IMG/VR virus record: IMGVR_UViG_3300025010_000005
Coordinates: 1-64,000 of that record
DNA: 64,000 nucleotides
Strand: one strand, 5' to 3'
From: a virus
The position numbers and the translations under genes are program-made. How positions within the stretch are numbered: the stretch's first letter is position 1; each line of letters starts with the position of its first letter. A model generated the notes under the pieces. That model was given only the letters and a program-made list of their open reading frames with translations. It made no database searches and was not told where the DNA came from. This document shows positions 40,274 to 47,461 of this stretch, piece after piece.

Positions 40274-40537
40274 TTAAAACAAAGTAATTTCGACTAAGGC
40301 AATAAATTTTAGATCAAAAAATTTACCACTCAATCTTGTTTGTTCTGTTTTTATGTAATTTAATTTCTTCATTCTCCTAATATATCCTGCAATCTGGTTA
40401 AATGTATATTCTTCTTTGTTATAATTAAATTCTAAAAGTATATCTCTATAACTTTTTGGGTCTTCATTCTTTATAATTTGTAAAATTTTAACATATTTTC
40501 TGTTATAAGCATTATTTTTTAAAGAAATTTTTTGCAT
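40274..40537 (-). CDS. Winged-helix-like DNA-binding protein, 87 aa
   Basis: Start at 40537 (AAAGGAG 7 nt upstream on the minus strand) rather than a GTG 72 bp earlier. YVKILQIIKNEDPKSYRDIL, FNQIAGYIRRMKKLNYIKTE reads as a helix-turn-helix with wing. Last gene of the minus-strand block; probable transcription regulator. Confidence 0.68.
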   Translation of the reverse strand: MQKISLKNNAYNRKYVKILQIIKNEDPKSYRDILLEFNYNKEEYTFNQIAGYIRRMKKLNYIKTEQTRLSGKFFDLKFIALVEITLF

Positions 40538-40729
40538 ATTTGTCTCCTTTATACCGTTAACCACAAACGTTGACCGTAATCGTTTGTCACTTTTTATTTT
40601 ATATATCACGTCTCCTAATATAACAAATTAGAACTCTACATCTCCTATTTGATGTATTAGATTCATTTAAACATTTTCAGAAATTGTATAAGGTGTATTT
40701 GTACGTCTCCTGTTACAACTTAACCTTAC

Positions 40730-40757
40730 AAAAAGAAGCCCCCTTTATGGAGGCTTC
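40730..40757 (-). terminator. Intrinsic terminator for the minus-strand block
   Basis: On the minus strand GAAGCCTCC-ATAAA-GGGGGCTTC (one G-U) followed by TTTTT, about 50 bp after the transglycosylase stop. Confidence 0.88.
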
Positions 40758-40808
40758 ATCATATCTAAATGAATAAAACTTTTCGGGCAAAGCATATAAA
40801 CTTCTGGT

Positions 40809-41231
40809 TTATTTAACTCCAAGAACTCTACGACTATATCTACTTCTATATATGCCTCTGGAAACAACTGCTGATCTTCCCATATTATAGGCACATAAGG
40901 TTCTATGCCAATCTCCATTGAAGAACAAATTAAGTCTCTTAAGCAATCGAGCGCCAGCGTTAATATTGTCTTGAGGGTTATTCCACTTCTCTCCTTTATA
41001 GAAGTGATCTAATTTAACTTGCATCAATCCATATGCTTGACCAGAAACAACTGTTCTCCTAAAGCTTGATTCATACAAAATAACTCTTTTAATTATCTTC
41101 TCTGGTACTTTATATCTCACTGAAGCAGAATATATCTCTTTATTGTATCTGTCTCTTATATCTCCTGCATACACCTTTTCGGGTAAACAAATATTAAATA
41201 GTAAAACAATTAATAATATATATCTTAGAAT
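40809..41231 (-). CDS. Secreted SLT-type lytic transglycosylase, ATT start
   Basis: Cleaves peptidoglycan. YESSF (catalytic Glu54), YGLMQV, NINAGARLL and CAYNMG are the family motifs. The GTG at 41174 would give a protein lacking a secretion signal, but the frame extends 19 codons upstream through LRYILLIVLLFNICLPEKVYA, a textbook signal peptide with a VYA cleavage site. No ATG, GTG or TTG exists there; AAGGAG lies 6 nt before an ATT at 41231, which is the likely start codon. It would act in the periplasm or cell wall at lysis. 140 aa. Confidence 0.83.
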   Translation of the reverse strand: MLRYILLIVLLFNICLPEKVYAGDIRDRYNKEIYSASVRYKVPEKIIKRVILYESSFRRTVVSGQAYGLMQVKLDHFYKGEKWNNPQDNINAGARLLKRLNLFFNGDWHRTLCAYNMGRSAVVSRGIYRSRYSRRVLGVK

Positions 41232-41362
41232 GATTATCTCCTTATTCTCTGGTATATCCGTTAAAAATAAAATAAACTCCTAACTATTATCTAGTTAAGA
41301 GTCTTATAAATCCCATATATCTCGTATAGTCTTCTTTTATAGTCTCCTACGTGAGTAGGATA

Positions 41363-41571
41363 ACCAGGAAGGTTAAACTGAACTATCCCGTTGTCCCTCG
41401 TCTCTTTCTTTCATCCTTTGATGGTTTCACGAGGTTTTTTGGAACACCCGTTTATAAACATCAGAAAATGCCGAATAGTATTTTGGCACTATTCAGAAAG
41501 AGCGAGGAACAGCGGATGAAGTTGTACACCTCCACTTGATAGTTCAGATAACCTCTGGTTTTTGTTTGTTC
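41363..41571 (+). ncRNA. Candidate structured RNA of about 200 nt, undescribed
   Basis: Nested pairing is visible over 197 nt. Outer stem: ACCAG(41363-41367)/CTGGT(41555-41559), GGTT(41371)/AACC(41550), CTGAACTATC(41378-41387)/GATAGTTCAG(41538-41547). Second stem: CCGTTGT(41388-41394)/ACAGCGG(41509-41515), CTCG(41397)/CGAG(41503), CTCTTTCT(41402-41409)/AGAAAGAG(41495-41502). Then hairpin GAATAGT(41473-41479)/ACTATTC(41488-41494). A T-rich tail TTTTTGTTTGTT follows on the + strand, and a T-G pair in stem 2 is only possible on +. Neighbouring genes are on the minus strand. No clear promoter. An overlapping 62-aa frame looks spurious. Confidence 0.6.
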
Positions 41572-41673
41572 CCAGTATAGGCCGATCTTCACTAGGTACT
41601 TGTCGTTGCCCCTGTCCCTACAGCCCAACGTGTTGAATTCTATTTCAACATTAAACTTGTACCATGTATTATT

Positions 41674-42114
41674 TTACATCTCTTTTGCTAATTCATCACA
41701 TCTCTCATTGTATTGGTTTCCAGAATGTCCTCTTACATATTGCCATGTAATATCCAAACCTTGAGTCTTCTGGTCTAACTCAATCCAAAGGTCTATATTT
41801 TTATATTTGGAGTTAGAATCGAATTGACCAATCCTCTTCCAGTTATGAATCCATTTTGTTATACCACTGATTACATACATGGAATCTGTATGAATCGTTA
41901 TAGGGATTGTTTTTATATCTAATTTGTTCATTACCAAGATTGCTGCTTTTAATTCTTCCCTATTATTTGTTGTATATGCAGATCGTTCACCTTTAAATTC
42001 TCTTTTTTGAATTGTAAAGTGTTCGTTTCTAAGTAATAATATTGCAGAATGATTTCCTGAACCGGGATTTCCCAAACATGATCCATCACAATATGCTTCT
42101 ATTTTAAAACTCAA
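41674..42114 (-). CDS. rnhA: Ribonuclease HI
   Basis: Degrades RNA in RNA-DNA hybrids, such as primers. Catalytic set: YCDGSCLGNPG (Asp), TTNNREELKA (Glu), IHTDSMYV (Asp), and CDELA (Asp) with the preceding RGHSGNQYNE loop. Length (146 aa) is typical. TTG start preceded by GGGGGAAA. The insert INWKRIGQFDSN corresponds to the basic handle region. Confidence 0.95.
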   Translation of the reverse strand: MSFKIEAYCDGSCLGNPGSGNHSAILLLRNEHFTIQKREFKGERSAYTTNNREELKAAILVMNKLDIKTIPITIHTDSMYVISGITKWIHNWKRIGQFDSNSKYKNIDLWIELDQKTQGLDITWQYVRGHSGNQYNERCDELAKEM

Positions 42115-42157
42115 ATTTCCCCCTAATAAAAAGGCCAGATTTCTCTGGCCAATAAAT

Positions 42158-42400
42158 TTACTTGCTCTGGAATAACATACAATGGCATTGTCCGTTAAAC
42201 TGTATATTATCTTCTGAATCTTTACAAGGGCAAATATATTGTCTTCTACTAACCTCTGGAACTAAATCAATAACAATGCATGGACAATAAGCTCGCTTGT
42301 ATATTTTCTCGTTGTGTGCAAGTCCTTCAACGATTGTGTCATATACTTCTTCGTTTACTGTATATCCTTTTATTTCGGCATACTTCTTTATATTAAGCAT
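42158..42400 (-). CDS. Ferredoxin-thioredoxin reductase catalytic-subunit-like [4Fe-4S] protein, 80 aa
   Basis: The FTR signature CPC-x16-CPC-x8-CHC is present in slightly altered spacing: C39-P-C41, C57-P-C59, C72-H-C74, followed by MLF as in the family. By analogy C39, C57, C59 and C72 would bind the iron-sulfur cluster and C41-C74 form the redox disulfide. In plants and many bacteria FTR passes ferredoxin electrons to thioredoxin. The phage also encodes a class II RNR with a cysteine tail that needs a thioredoxin-type reductant, so a supporting role is plausible. No ferredoxin or FTR variable subunit is seen in the window. Length fits the small FTR forms. Confidence 0.82.
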   Translation of the reverse strand: MLNIKKYAEIKGYTVNEEVYDTIVEGLAHNEKIYKRAYCPCIVIDLVPEVSRRQYICPCKDSEDNIQFNGQCHCMLFQSK

Positions 42401-42401
42401 T

Positions 42402-42584
42402 TTACCTCTTCATATTATAATTCAATTCTGAGTCTTCATACCAGCAGAGTGTATTATCTCCGAAGATCAACAAGTAAGGTAAGTTATTATTATCACGAAA
42501 ATCTACTCTGTGAACAATTCCAACTCTTCCAACATTATTATCCTTTTGGTTGATAACGACAACTTCATCATCTAATCGAAACAT
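42402..42584 (-). CDS. Small SH3/KOW-like protein, 60 aa
   Basis: Ends just before the FTR-like gene. FRLDDEVVVINQKDNNVGRV, GIVHRVDFRD, LLIFGDNTLCWYEDSEL matches small phage beta-barrel proteins. AGGAGGAAACAAAG precedes the ATG on the minus strand. Function unknown. Confidence 0.65.
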   Translation of the reverse strand: MFRLDDEVVVINQKDNNVGRVGIVHRVDFRDNNNLPYLLIFGDNTLCWYEDSELNYNMKR

Positions 42585-42600
42585 CTTTGTTTCCTCCTAT

Positions 42601-42894
42601 TTACTTCAACTCCACTATATAATCCCGGAGATTATTTAAGTCCCAATAAAGATCTTTGTTTCCGATTCTCGTTTCAATGATGTAACTGCAAGTATCTAAT
42701 TCTGTATCAATATCATAACAATGGATTCCACAATAATTTATATCTCCGTAAGTGAACACGATTAAGAAAGAATCTTCTGCTTCTCTAACGTATTCAATAT
42801 TCACTTGTTTCATCTCTGTTAGTTGCGAGAACACGTTAGCCATTTCGCCAAAATCACAATGTTTGATCACACCAAATAAATTTGAGCAATCCAT
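42601..42894 (-). CDS. Hypothetical protein, 97 aa
   Basis: Acidic, starts MDCSNLFGVIKHCDFGEMAN; five cysteines scattered, strand-rich middle (FLIVFTYGDINYCGIHCYDI). Sits 2 bp after the preceding gene. Function unknown. Confidence 0.64.
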   Translation of the reverse strand: MDCSNLFGVIKHCDFGEMANVFSQLTEMKQVNIEYVREAEDSFLIVFTYGDINYCGIHCYDIDTELDTCSYIIETRIGNKDLYWDLNNLRDYIVELK

Positions 42895-42896
42895 CT

Positions 42897-43226
42897 TTAA
42901 GTTTCTCCCTTCATCACTTCCAATACTTTTCTAGCAATTTCATCTTTTTCTTTTCTCTCTTCAATTTCTTGAAGTCTAATAACTTCTTTAATATGATTTC
43001 TTAATTGAACGCATTCTAACCAATCTAATTTAATTTCATAAAATCCAAAATCCCAACCATTTTTTTTATCATATTTATTAAACGTAATCGTTCTAAAAAA
43101 TAAATTAATATTAACCCTAGCTGAAAGTGTTGGAAGATATTCGTCATCTGAATTTATAACATAAAATGTTCCGTGGTCTTGTATATATTTCATTGAATAA
43201 AGTAATTTAAGATATTGATCTCTCAT
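42897..43226 (-). CDS. Hypothetical protein, 109 aa
   Basis: Strand-rich N-terminal two-thirds and a long charged C-terminal helix (LQEIEERKEKDEIARKVLEV). AAGGAGATAATTAAAT before the ATG. Function unknown. Confidence 0.64.
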   Translation of the reverse strand: MRDQYLKLLYSMKYIQDHGTFYVINSDDEYLPTLSARVNINLFFRTITFNKYDKKNGWDFGFYEIKLDWLECVQLRNHIKEVIRLQEIEERKEKDEIARKVLEVMKGET

Positions 43227-43240
43227 ATTTAATTATCTCC

Positions 43241-43528
43241 TTAGTAATAATATGTTGCTATTTCTTTGAGTTTTACTTTGTTACACAAAAACTCATTTAG
43301 AAGGCTTTCTACATTTGTAAAAGGTTTATCAAGTCTATAAACAAACCATCCAATTTTTGCAACATATTTTTCATCTACATCTGGAACATGTCCAATAAGT
43401 TGAATCAACTTTTTATTGATGCTTTTTGAATCGCATCCGACGTTAACCTCGTAACTGTCAAATGGATCTCCATCTTGTACAAACATTTCTTCGCGAAGTC
43501 TTTTGGTTTTATAAACAATTATCTTCAT
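43241..43528 (-). CDS. Hypothetical protein, 95 aa
   Basis: Begins KIIVYKTKRLREEMFVQDGD, contains GHVPDVDEKYVAKIGWFVY and ends IATYYY. AGGAGGGTAT before the ATG on the minus strand. Function unknown. Confidence 0.63.
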   Translation of the reverse strand: MKIIVYKTKRLREEMFVQDGDPFDSYEVNVGCDSKSINKKLIQLIGHVPDVDEKYVAKIGWFVYRLDKPFTNVESLLNEFLCNKVKLKEIATYYY

Positions 43529-43536
43529 ATACCCTC

Positions 43537-43782
43537 CTATACATCAATTAAATTATCAAACTCTTTCGTAAGTCTATTTGGCGATCCACCATCTTCTATT
43601 ACACGCAAACATCTCCTTAAAGAATCAACATCAGAACCAGTATCATTGTCTATAAAAACTTTTATTGCTGCTGCTCTGTAAATCAATTGTGCTGGATATT
43701 GGCTACAATAATTTCTACTAAATCCAAGAAATTCAAACATCTCTTTTTCTTTTTCAGAGTAATCGTATTTCCTTCCGTTCAT
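43537..43782 (-). CDS. Hypothetical protein, 81 aa
   Basis: Helical, charged (KYDYSEKEKEMFEFLGFSRN, DVDSLRRCLRVIEDGG). GAAAGGAAAACAAT before the ATG. Function unknown. Confidence 0.62.
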   Translation of the reverse strand: MNGRKYDYSEKEKEMFEFLGFSRNYCSQYPAQLIYRAAAIKVFIDNDTGSDVDSLRRCLRVIEDGGSPNRLTKEFDNLIDV

Positions 43783-43883
43783 ATTGTTTTCCTTTCATTT
43801 AACGTTTGTCTAAAATTCAATAACGGCCTTATATATATCTTTAGGTACAAAGTGACGTGTAGATTGTATAGCGCCTTTATGAA

Positions 43884-44384
43884 TTACTGTCTAATAAATT
43901 CAAGATAATCATTCCAAACGTTTAAAACATATACTTGCTTTTGTACAGCATAATTTACTGCGTTATATGTTCCTCCACCTATATCGCCATTCCATAAAGC
44001 CAAAAGGGTATCTCCTTCACCAACAAGTTCATCAACCATCCAGACATTTCGTTTCATCATCTTCCATGGATCATATCCAGGCCCACAAACATAATAAACC
44101 TCTTTTGATTCAGATAAAAGTTTTCTATATAATATCCTTGTTTTTTCTGGCCATACAGATTCTTGTCCTTTAAACGGAACCGCTGCAATAAATGGAATTT
44201 CCAAACAAATTGCTGCATCTGCAAGAGCCATGTCCCAACCAAGAGCCATACCAGAGATTACTTCCGCTGGCTTTAATTTAGATAAAATACTTTGTGCAAA
44301 ACAAATTAACTTATCATATTCTTCTGTCTCTGGATACGCGTTGTTCAATTTGTTTGGTCTGTGACCTGTTCCTGCTAAAATCAT
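43884..44384 (-). CDS. SLOG-family nucleotide-binding Rossmann protein, 166 aa
   Basis: AGTGHRPNKLNNAY, EVISGMALGWDMALADAAI and ALWNGDIGGGTYNAV are the conserved loops of the YpsA/DprA-related SLOG superfamily, which binds nucleotides or ADP-ribose-like ligands. Phage members are widespread but of unknown function. A link to the phage NAD/ADP-ribose genes elsewhere in the window is possible by fold only. Overlaps the lipoprotein gene by 4 bp. Confidence 0.82.
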   Translation of the reverse strand: MILAGTGHRPNKLNNAYPETEEYDKLICFAQSILSKLKPAEVISGMALGWDMALADAAICLEIPFIAAVPFKGQESVWPEKTRILYRKLLSESKEVYYVCGPGYDPWKMMKRNVWMVDELVGEGDTLLALWNGDIGGGTYNAVNYAVQKQVYVLNVWNDYLEFIRQ

Positions 44385-44623
44385 TTGCCAAGTACCTCAA
44401 CAATAAGTTTTTTGAATTTAATTCGAATATATTCTCCTTGTTGTAACTCTGCATATAAATCATTTCCTGCCATTCCATATTTTTTTACATTATAAATCGT
44501 GCTAACTGAATTAGATGTTACATTTAACCTATATTTTCCCTTTTCACACATATCAGAATTTTGTTCGGCCACGCTACACCCAAGCGAAAACAAGAACATT
44601 GCACCAATAATTAATCTTTTCAT
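44381..44623 (-). CDS. Small lipoprotein, 80 aa
   Basis: Start at 44623 (AAAGGATGGTAAAT upstream on the minus strand). Signal peptide KRLIIGAMFLFSLGC ends with lipobox SLGC. The mature part starts SVAEQNSDMCEKGKY. Similar in size and plan to the lipoprotein at 16601, with possible remote homology (GKYRLNV vs SKYNVTT). Function unknown. Confidence 0.7.
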   Translation of the reverse strand: MKRLIIGAMFLFSLGCSVAEQNSDMCEKGKYRLNVTSNSVSTIYNVKKYGMAGNDLYAELQQGEYIRIKFKKLIVEVLGK

Positions 44624-44625
44624 AT

Positions 44626-45129
44626 TTACCATCCTTTGCATTGAAGTGTATAAATCCCGACTTTATTTAGTTCTTCAATATTTCTCTGGTTGTCATCAAT
44701 CATAACTGTCACACCGTAGTCCAGACAAACTTGAGCCTTCCATTTTGCCAACTTTAAGGAAAATTTTTCATCGTCAAGTTGTTTTAACTTTCCACTATCT
44801 CTCAATTCATCAATATAATTGCTTCTTTCTGCCATAGATTTGAATAGTTGAGTTCCCCAATCTTCGTAGAAATGGCACGTTTTTTCGTCAATTCTTGCAA
44901 AAAGATGAGGAAAAGTGCACATTTGAAGCAAATCATAGCAAGAATGGTCAATTTCGAGACTTTCTAGGTATTTAATGGTAATTAGTGTTTCAGAAACGGG
45001 TCTTGCGGTAATAACATTGACATAACCAATATCCATGTAAGATTTCATCATGTGTTTATAAAATTTCGGATTACGGTCGATTGTACCATCCAAATCAATA
45101 CCAAGAACAAATATTTTCTCTTTATCCAT
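44626..45129 (-). CDS. HAD-superfamily phosphatase, 167 aa
   Basis: LGIDLDGTIDRN near residue 11 is the nucleophile motif, NVITARPVSETL motif II, KWKAQV the lysine, and MIDDNQRN near 148 motif IV. Similar in layout to phage 5'-nucleotidase/polynucleotide-phosphatase-like HAD proteins. A nucleotidase feeding dNMP recycling is a reasonable guess. Confidence 0.82.
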   Translation of the reverse strand: MDKEKIFVLGIDLDGTIDRNPKFYKHMMKSYMDIGYVNVITARPVSETLITIKYLESLEIDHSCYDLLQMCTFPHLFARIDEKTCHFYEDWGTQLFKSMAERSNYIDELRDSGKLKQLDDEKFSLKLAKWKAQVCLDYGVTVMIDDNQRNIEELNKVGIYTLQCKGW

Positions 45130-45335
45130 TAATCTCTCCTGCCATATTGAATAAGTTTAAGAAATTGATTTAACCCCATTTCAAACTTCTCGTTATCCTT
45201 CTCACTATATAAAATAACCGAGTTCGTTTCTTTTTCATATGAAAACACATGACAGTTTCCGTATATATTATGTTCGTCGTCGTCCTTAAATGAAACACTC
45301 ATTCCTGGTGTTGGAAAATAAAGAATATTACTCAA
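45129..45335 (-). CDS. Hypothetical protein, 68 aa, TTG start
   Basis: Start at the TTG of 45335 because AAAGGAG is 5 nt upstream on the minus strand; the ATG 30 bp earlier has no ribosome site. SNILYFPTPGMSVSFKDDDE then a strand-rich end. One-base overlap with the HAD gene. Function unknown. Confidence 0.6.
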   Translation of the reverse strand: MSNILYFPTPGMSVSFKDDDEHNIYGNCHVFSYEKETNSVILYSEKDNEKFEMGLNQFLKLIQYGRRD

Positions 45336-45383
45336 TTTTTCTCCTTTTAAAATAATTGTAAACAATTTTGGAAAGGATTTTTT

Positions 45384-45704
45384 ATGTATCCAAGAAAAAC
45401 ATCTGATTTGGTAAAAACATATTCGCTTGATTCTAGAATCAGATTAGAAACCGGATTAAATTCTGGTTCACTTCACCTTTACTTTCTTATCAAGAAATAT
45501 CAATATACTTACAATATCTCTTTGCGTCAATATTCTAAATTAATGGGAATATCATTAAGGGCTGTCGTGAGATTGATAAGACCACTTTATGCTTTGGGTT
45601 ACATCGAAGCAGAGTGTAAAGATCTTCAAACTTCCGGCAAACCAAATGTTATTAGCATTGTAAAGAATATTAGCCTTTCCGATTACGATGAAGATGGAAA
45701 TTAA
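45384..45704 (+). CDS. Winged helix-turn-helix regulator, 106 aa
   Basis: The only plus-strand gene in this block. SLRQYSKLMGISLRAVVRLI and RPLYALGYIEAEC form a helix-turn-helix plus wing, like small MarR/GntR-type DNA-binding domains. Placed divergently from the 45335 gene, it may control the minus-strand operon. GGAAAGGATTTTTT precedes the ATG. Confidence 0.75.
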   Translation: MYPRKTSDLVKTYSLDSRIRLETGLNSGSLHLYFLIKKYQYTYNISLRQYSKLMGISLRAVVRLIRPLYALGYIEAECKDLQTSGKPNVISIVKNISLSDYDEDGN

Positions 45705-45937
45705 TTTCTTCGCTTTTCAATTAGATATTTAATGAAGTTAGTATATTCTGGTTGGAAACTAAGTTTGTACCAAGTTAACTCACAATCTTCGACAACATCC
45801 AAAATTGCCATATCTTCGTATTCAGACTTTTTATGCATTTTGACGTACACTTTACTAGAAAATTCTTTCAAAAGTTGCATAAGGAAAAGTTTTTCATAGT
45901 CATTGCGGATTTCAACATAGTCTGTTAGATCGTTCAT
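45701..45937 (-). CDS. Hypothetical protein, 78 aa
   Basis: First gene after the minus-strand promoter at 45951-45979; GAAAGGAAATGAATT before the ATG. Acidic, helical (YEKLFLMQLLKEFSSKVYV). Converges with the regulator gene over 4 bp. Function unknown. Confidence 0.63.
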   Translation of the reverse strand: MNDLTDYVEIRNDYEKLFLMQLLKEFSSKVYVKMHKKSEYEDMAILDVVEDCELTWYKLSFQPEYTNFIKYLIEKRRN

Positions 45938-45950
45938 AATTCATTTCCTT

Positions 45951-45979
45951 TCTATATTTGTACTACATTTAATTTTCAA
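45951..45979 (-). promoter_or_regulatory. Sigma70-type promoter, minus strand
   Basis: On the minus strand TTGAAA (45979-45974), 17-bp spacer, TATAGA (45956-45951). Confidence 0.7.
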
Positions 45980-45992
45980 GGTTCTATTTAAA

Positions 45993-46006
45993 GTAAAATA
46001 ATATTA
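45993..46006 (+). promoter_or_regulatory. Candidate late-promoter element
   Basis: GTAAAATAATATTA, 50 bp before the protease gene; one member of a recurring AT-rich motif found only near the structural genes apart from one variant in the intron (22984). No -35 box. Confidence 0.5.
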
Positions 46007-46055
46007 GATAGAATTTATTTTTGCAAAAAACTCATCAAATGTTATGGAGAGATAA

Positions 46056-47303
46056 ATGACAAATGAGCCATTTAAGTTAACCATCCCGATTACACGAGCG
46101 TATAAAAAAGATGGCAAGATGATGATTGACGGGGTTGCCTCTTCAACCGCTCTTGATACCTATGATACCATATTTGCGCGTAGTTGTCAAGAGAATTTTA
46201 GTATTCTTATCAACGAGTCAAGTGAATCAGATGACCCTATTCAACTAGAAGCCGAGCATAAAGGCGACGAAGAGCCGATGAATATCCTTGGCCCTATTCA
46301 AAGTGCATGCGTAACTCCAGATGATGAATTATTTATTGTTGGCCGCTTAGATGAAAAGAACCCTAAAGCGGTGTTTTACTATGATTTGTTAACAAATCCA
46401 GATCCAAAACTTGGTAGACCTAGAATGCTTGGCCTATCAATTAATGGTGTTGTCGAAGAGGCTCACTGGGAGTATCGTGAAGATTTACAAAGAAACATTC
46501 GAGTCTTCGATAAAGTCAAATTGCTTAAAGTTGGTATTGTACGTTATCCAAGTAATCCAAATACATATTTGGAAAAAATGATTAGAAGCGTTGATTGGGA
46601 CGCAATTGAGAAAAAGGAGATCGAGTTAATGTCTGATAATATCGAAACTGCTGTTGTGGAGGAAACTGTTGATGTTGAAATTCGTTCTGATGAAGTTGTC
46701 TCCGATTCAACCGATTCAACCGTTACAGAAACCGAAACCAGTGAAGAAGTAGAACGTGCTTGTAATTGTGATCCCGAAAAAGATTGTACCTGTAATAAAG
46801 AAGAAGTTATTGAAGAAGAACGTGCAATGGATACCAGCGATGTTGCAGTTCAAACAGAAGATGTTGAAGAAACTTGTGATGAACAACGATCTGAAGAAGT
46901 TGTAGAGACAGTTGAAGAAGAAGTTGTTCGTGAAGATAATATCGAAAAAATGGCTGAAATTATGGCAAAGATGATTTGTGAACTTAAAGACGAACTTACT
47001 CGCTCAATTGACGAACTCAAATCTAAAGTGGAAATTATTGAATCTGAAAAATCAGAATTGGTTGAGAGAGTTGCTGTTCTGGAAACCGAAAAGGTTGAAT
47101 TAGTAACAAGAATGGCTGTTATGGAAAAAACTCCCACAACTTCTCCTGGCGCTCAATTGGTTGGAAATGTTGTTCGTGCAGAAAAAAGACCTGCTAAGGG
47201 TTCACAAGCAGAATATGAATTACTTCTTCGCGAAGCAGAGGCTAAAGGCGATAAAGAAACAGTTAAGAAATTAATGATTCTTAATCTATTTAAAACCACC
47301 TAG
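46056..47303 (+). CDS. Prohead maturation protease with fused acidic scaffold-like region, 415 aa
   Basis: The N-terminal about 190 residues resemble HK97-type (S78) prohead proteases: MIDGVASSTALDTYD, LEAEHKGDEEPMNILGPI with a likely catalytic His near 67, and RMLGLSINGVVEEA with the Ser near 128. The remaining 220 residues are strongly acidic and end in a coiled coil (IIESEKSELVERVAVLETEK), as expected for a capsid scaffold. The protein thus seems to combine scaffold and protease. A short Cys cluster (CNCDPEKDCTCNK) near 232 is unusual. First gene of the structural module. Confidence 0.8.
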   Translation: MTNEPFKLTIPITRAYKKDGKMMIDGVASSTALDTYDTIFARSCQENFSILINESSESDDPIQLEAEHKGDEEPMNILGPIQSACVTPDDELFIVGRLDEKNPKAVFYYDLLTNPDPKLGRPRMLGLSINGVVEEAHWEYREDLQRNIRVFDKVKLLKVGIVRYPSNPNTYLEKMIRSVDWDAIEKKEIELMSDNIETAVVEETVDVEIRSDEVVSDSTDSTVTETETSEEVERACNCDPEKDCTCNKEEVIEEERAMDTSDVAVQTEDVEETCDEQRSEEVVETVEEEVVREDNIEKMAEIMAKMICELKDELTRSIDELKSKVEIIESEKSELVERVAVLETEKVELVTRMAVMEKTPTTSPGAQLVGNVVRAEKRPAKGSQAEYELLLREAEAKGDKETVKKLMILNLFKTT

Positions 47304-47314
47304 ATTGTTGTTAT

Positions 47315-47340
47315 GAGCGGACTTTATGTCCGCTCTTTTT
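47315..47340 (+). terminator. Intrinsic terminator after the protease gene
   Basis: GAGCGGAC-TTTAT-GTCCGCTC then TTTTT. Confidence 0.92.
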
Positions 47341-47342
47341 GA

Positions 47343-47354
47343 TGTAAAATAATA
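47343..47354 (+). promoter_or_regulatory. Candidate late-promoter element
   Basis: TGTAAAATAATA, directly behind the terminator and 108 bp before the homing endonuclease gene. Confidence 0.5.
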
Positions 47355-47461
47355 GTATGACTATGGATAGGATGGAGTAATTAACCGTCCGACAAGAGCC
47401 TCCCTACTCTTCCATCTGTCTTTTTTTTATAGGGATTTTTGAAAGACATGGGGAGACAAAT

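Noticed and set aside
41351-41539. Plus-strand frame of 62 aa starting at a GTG
   Set aside because: No ribosome site, odd composition, and it lies inside the arms of the structured RNA candidate, whose pairing explains the sequence better.
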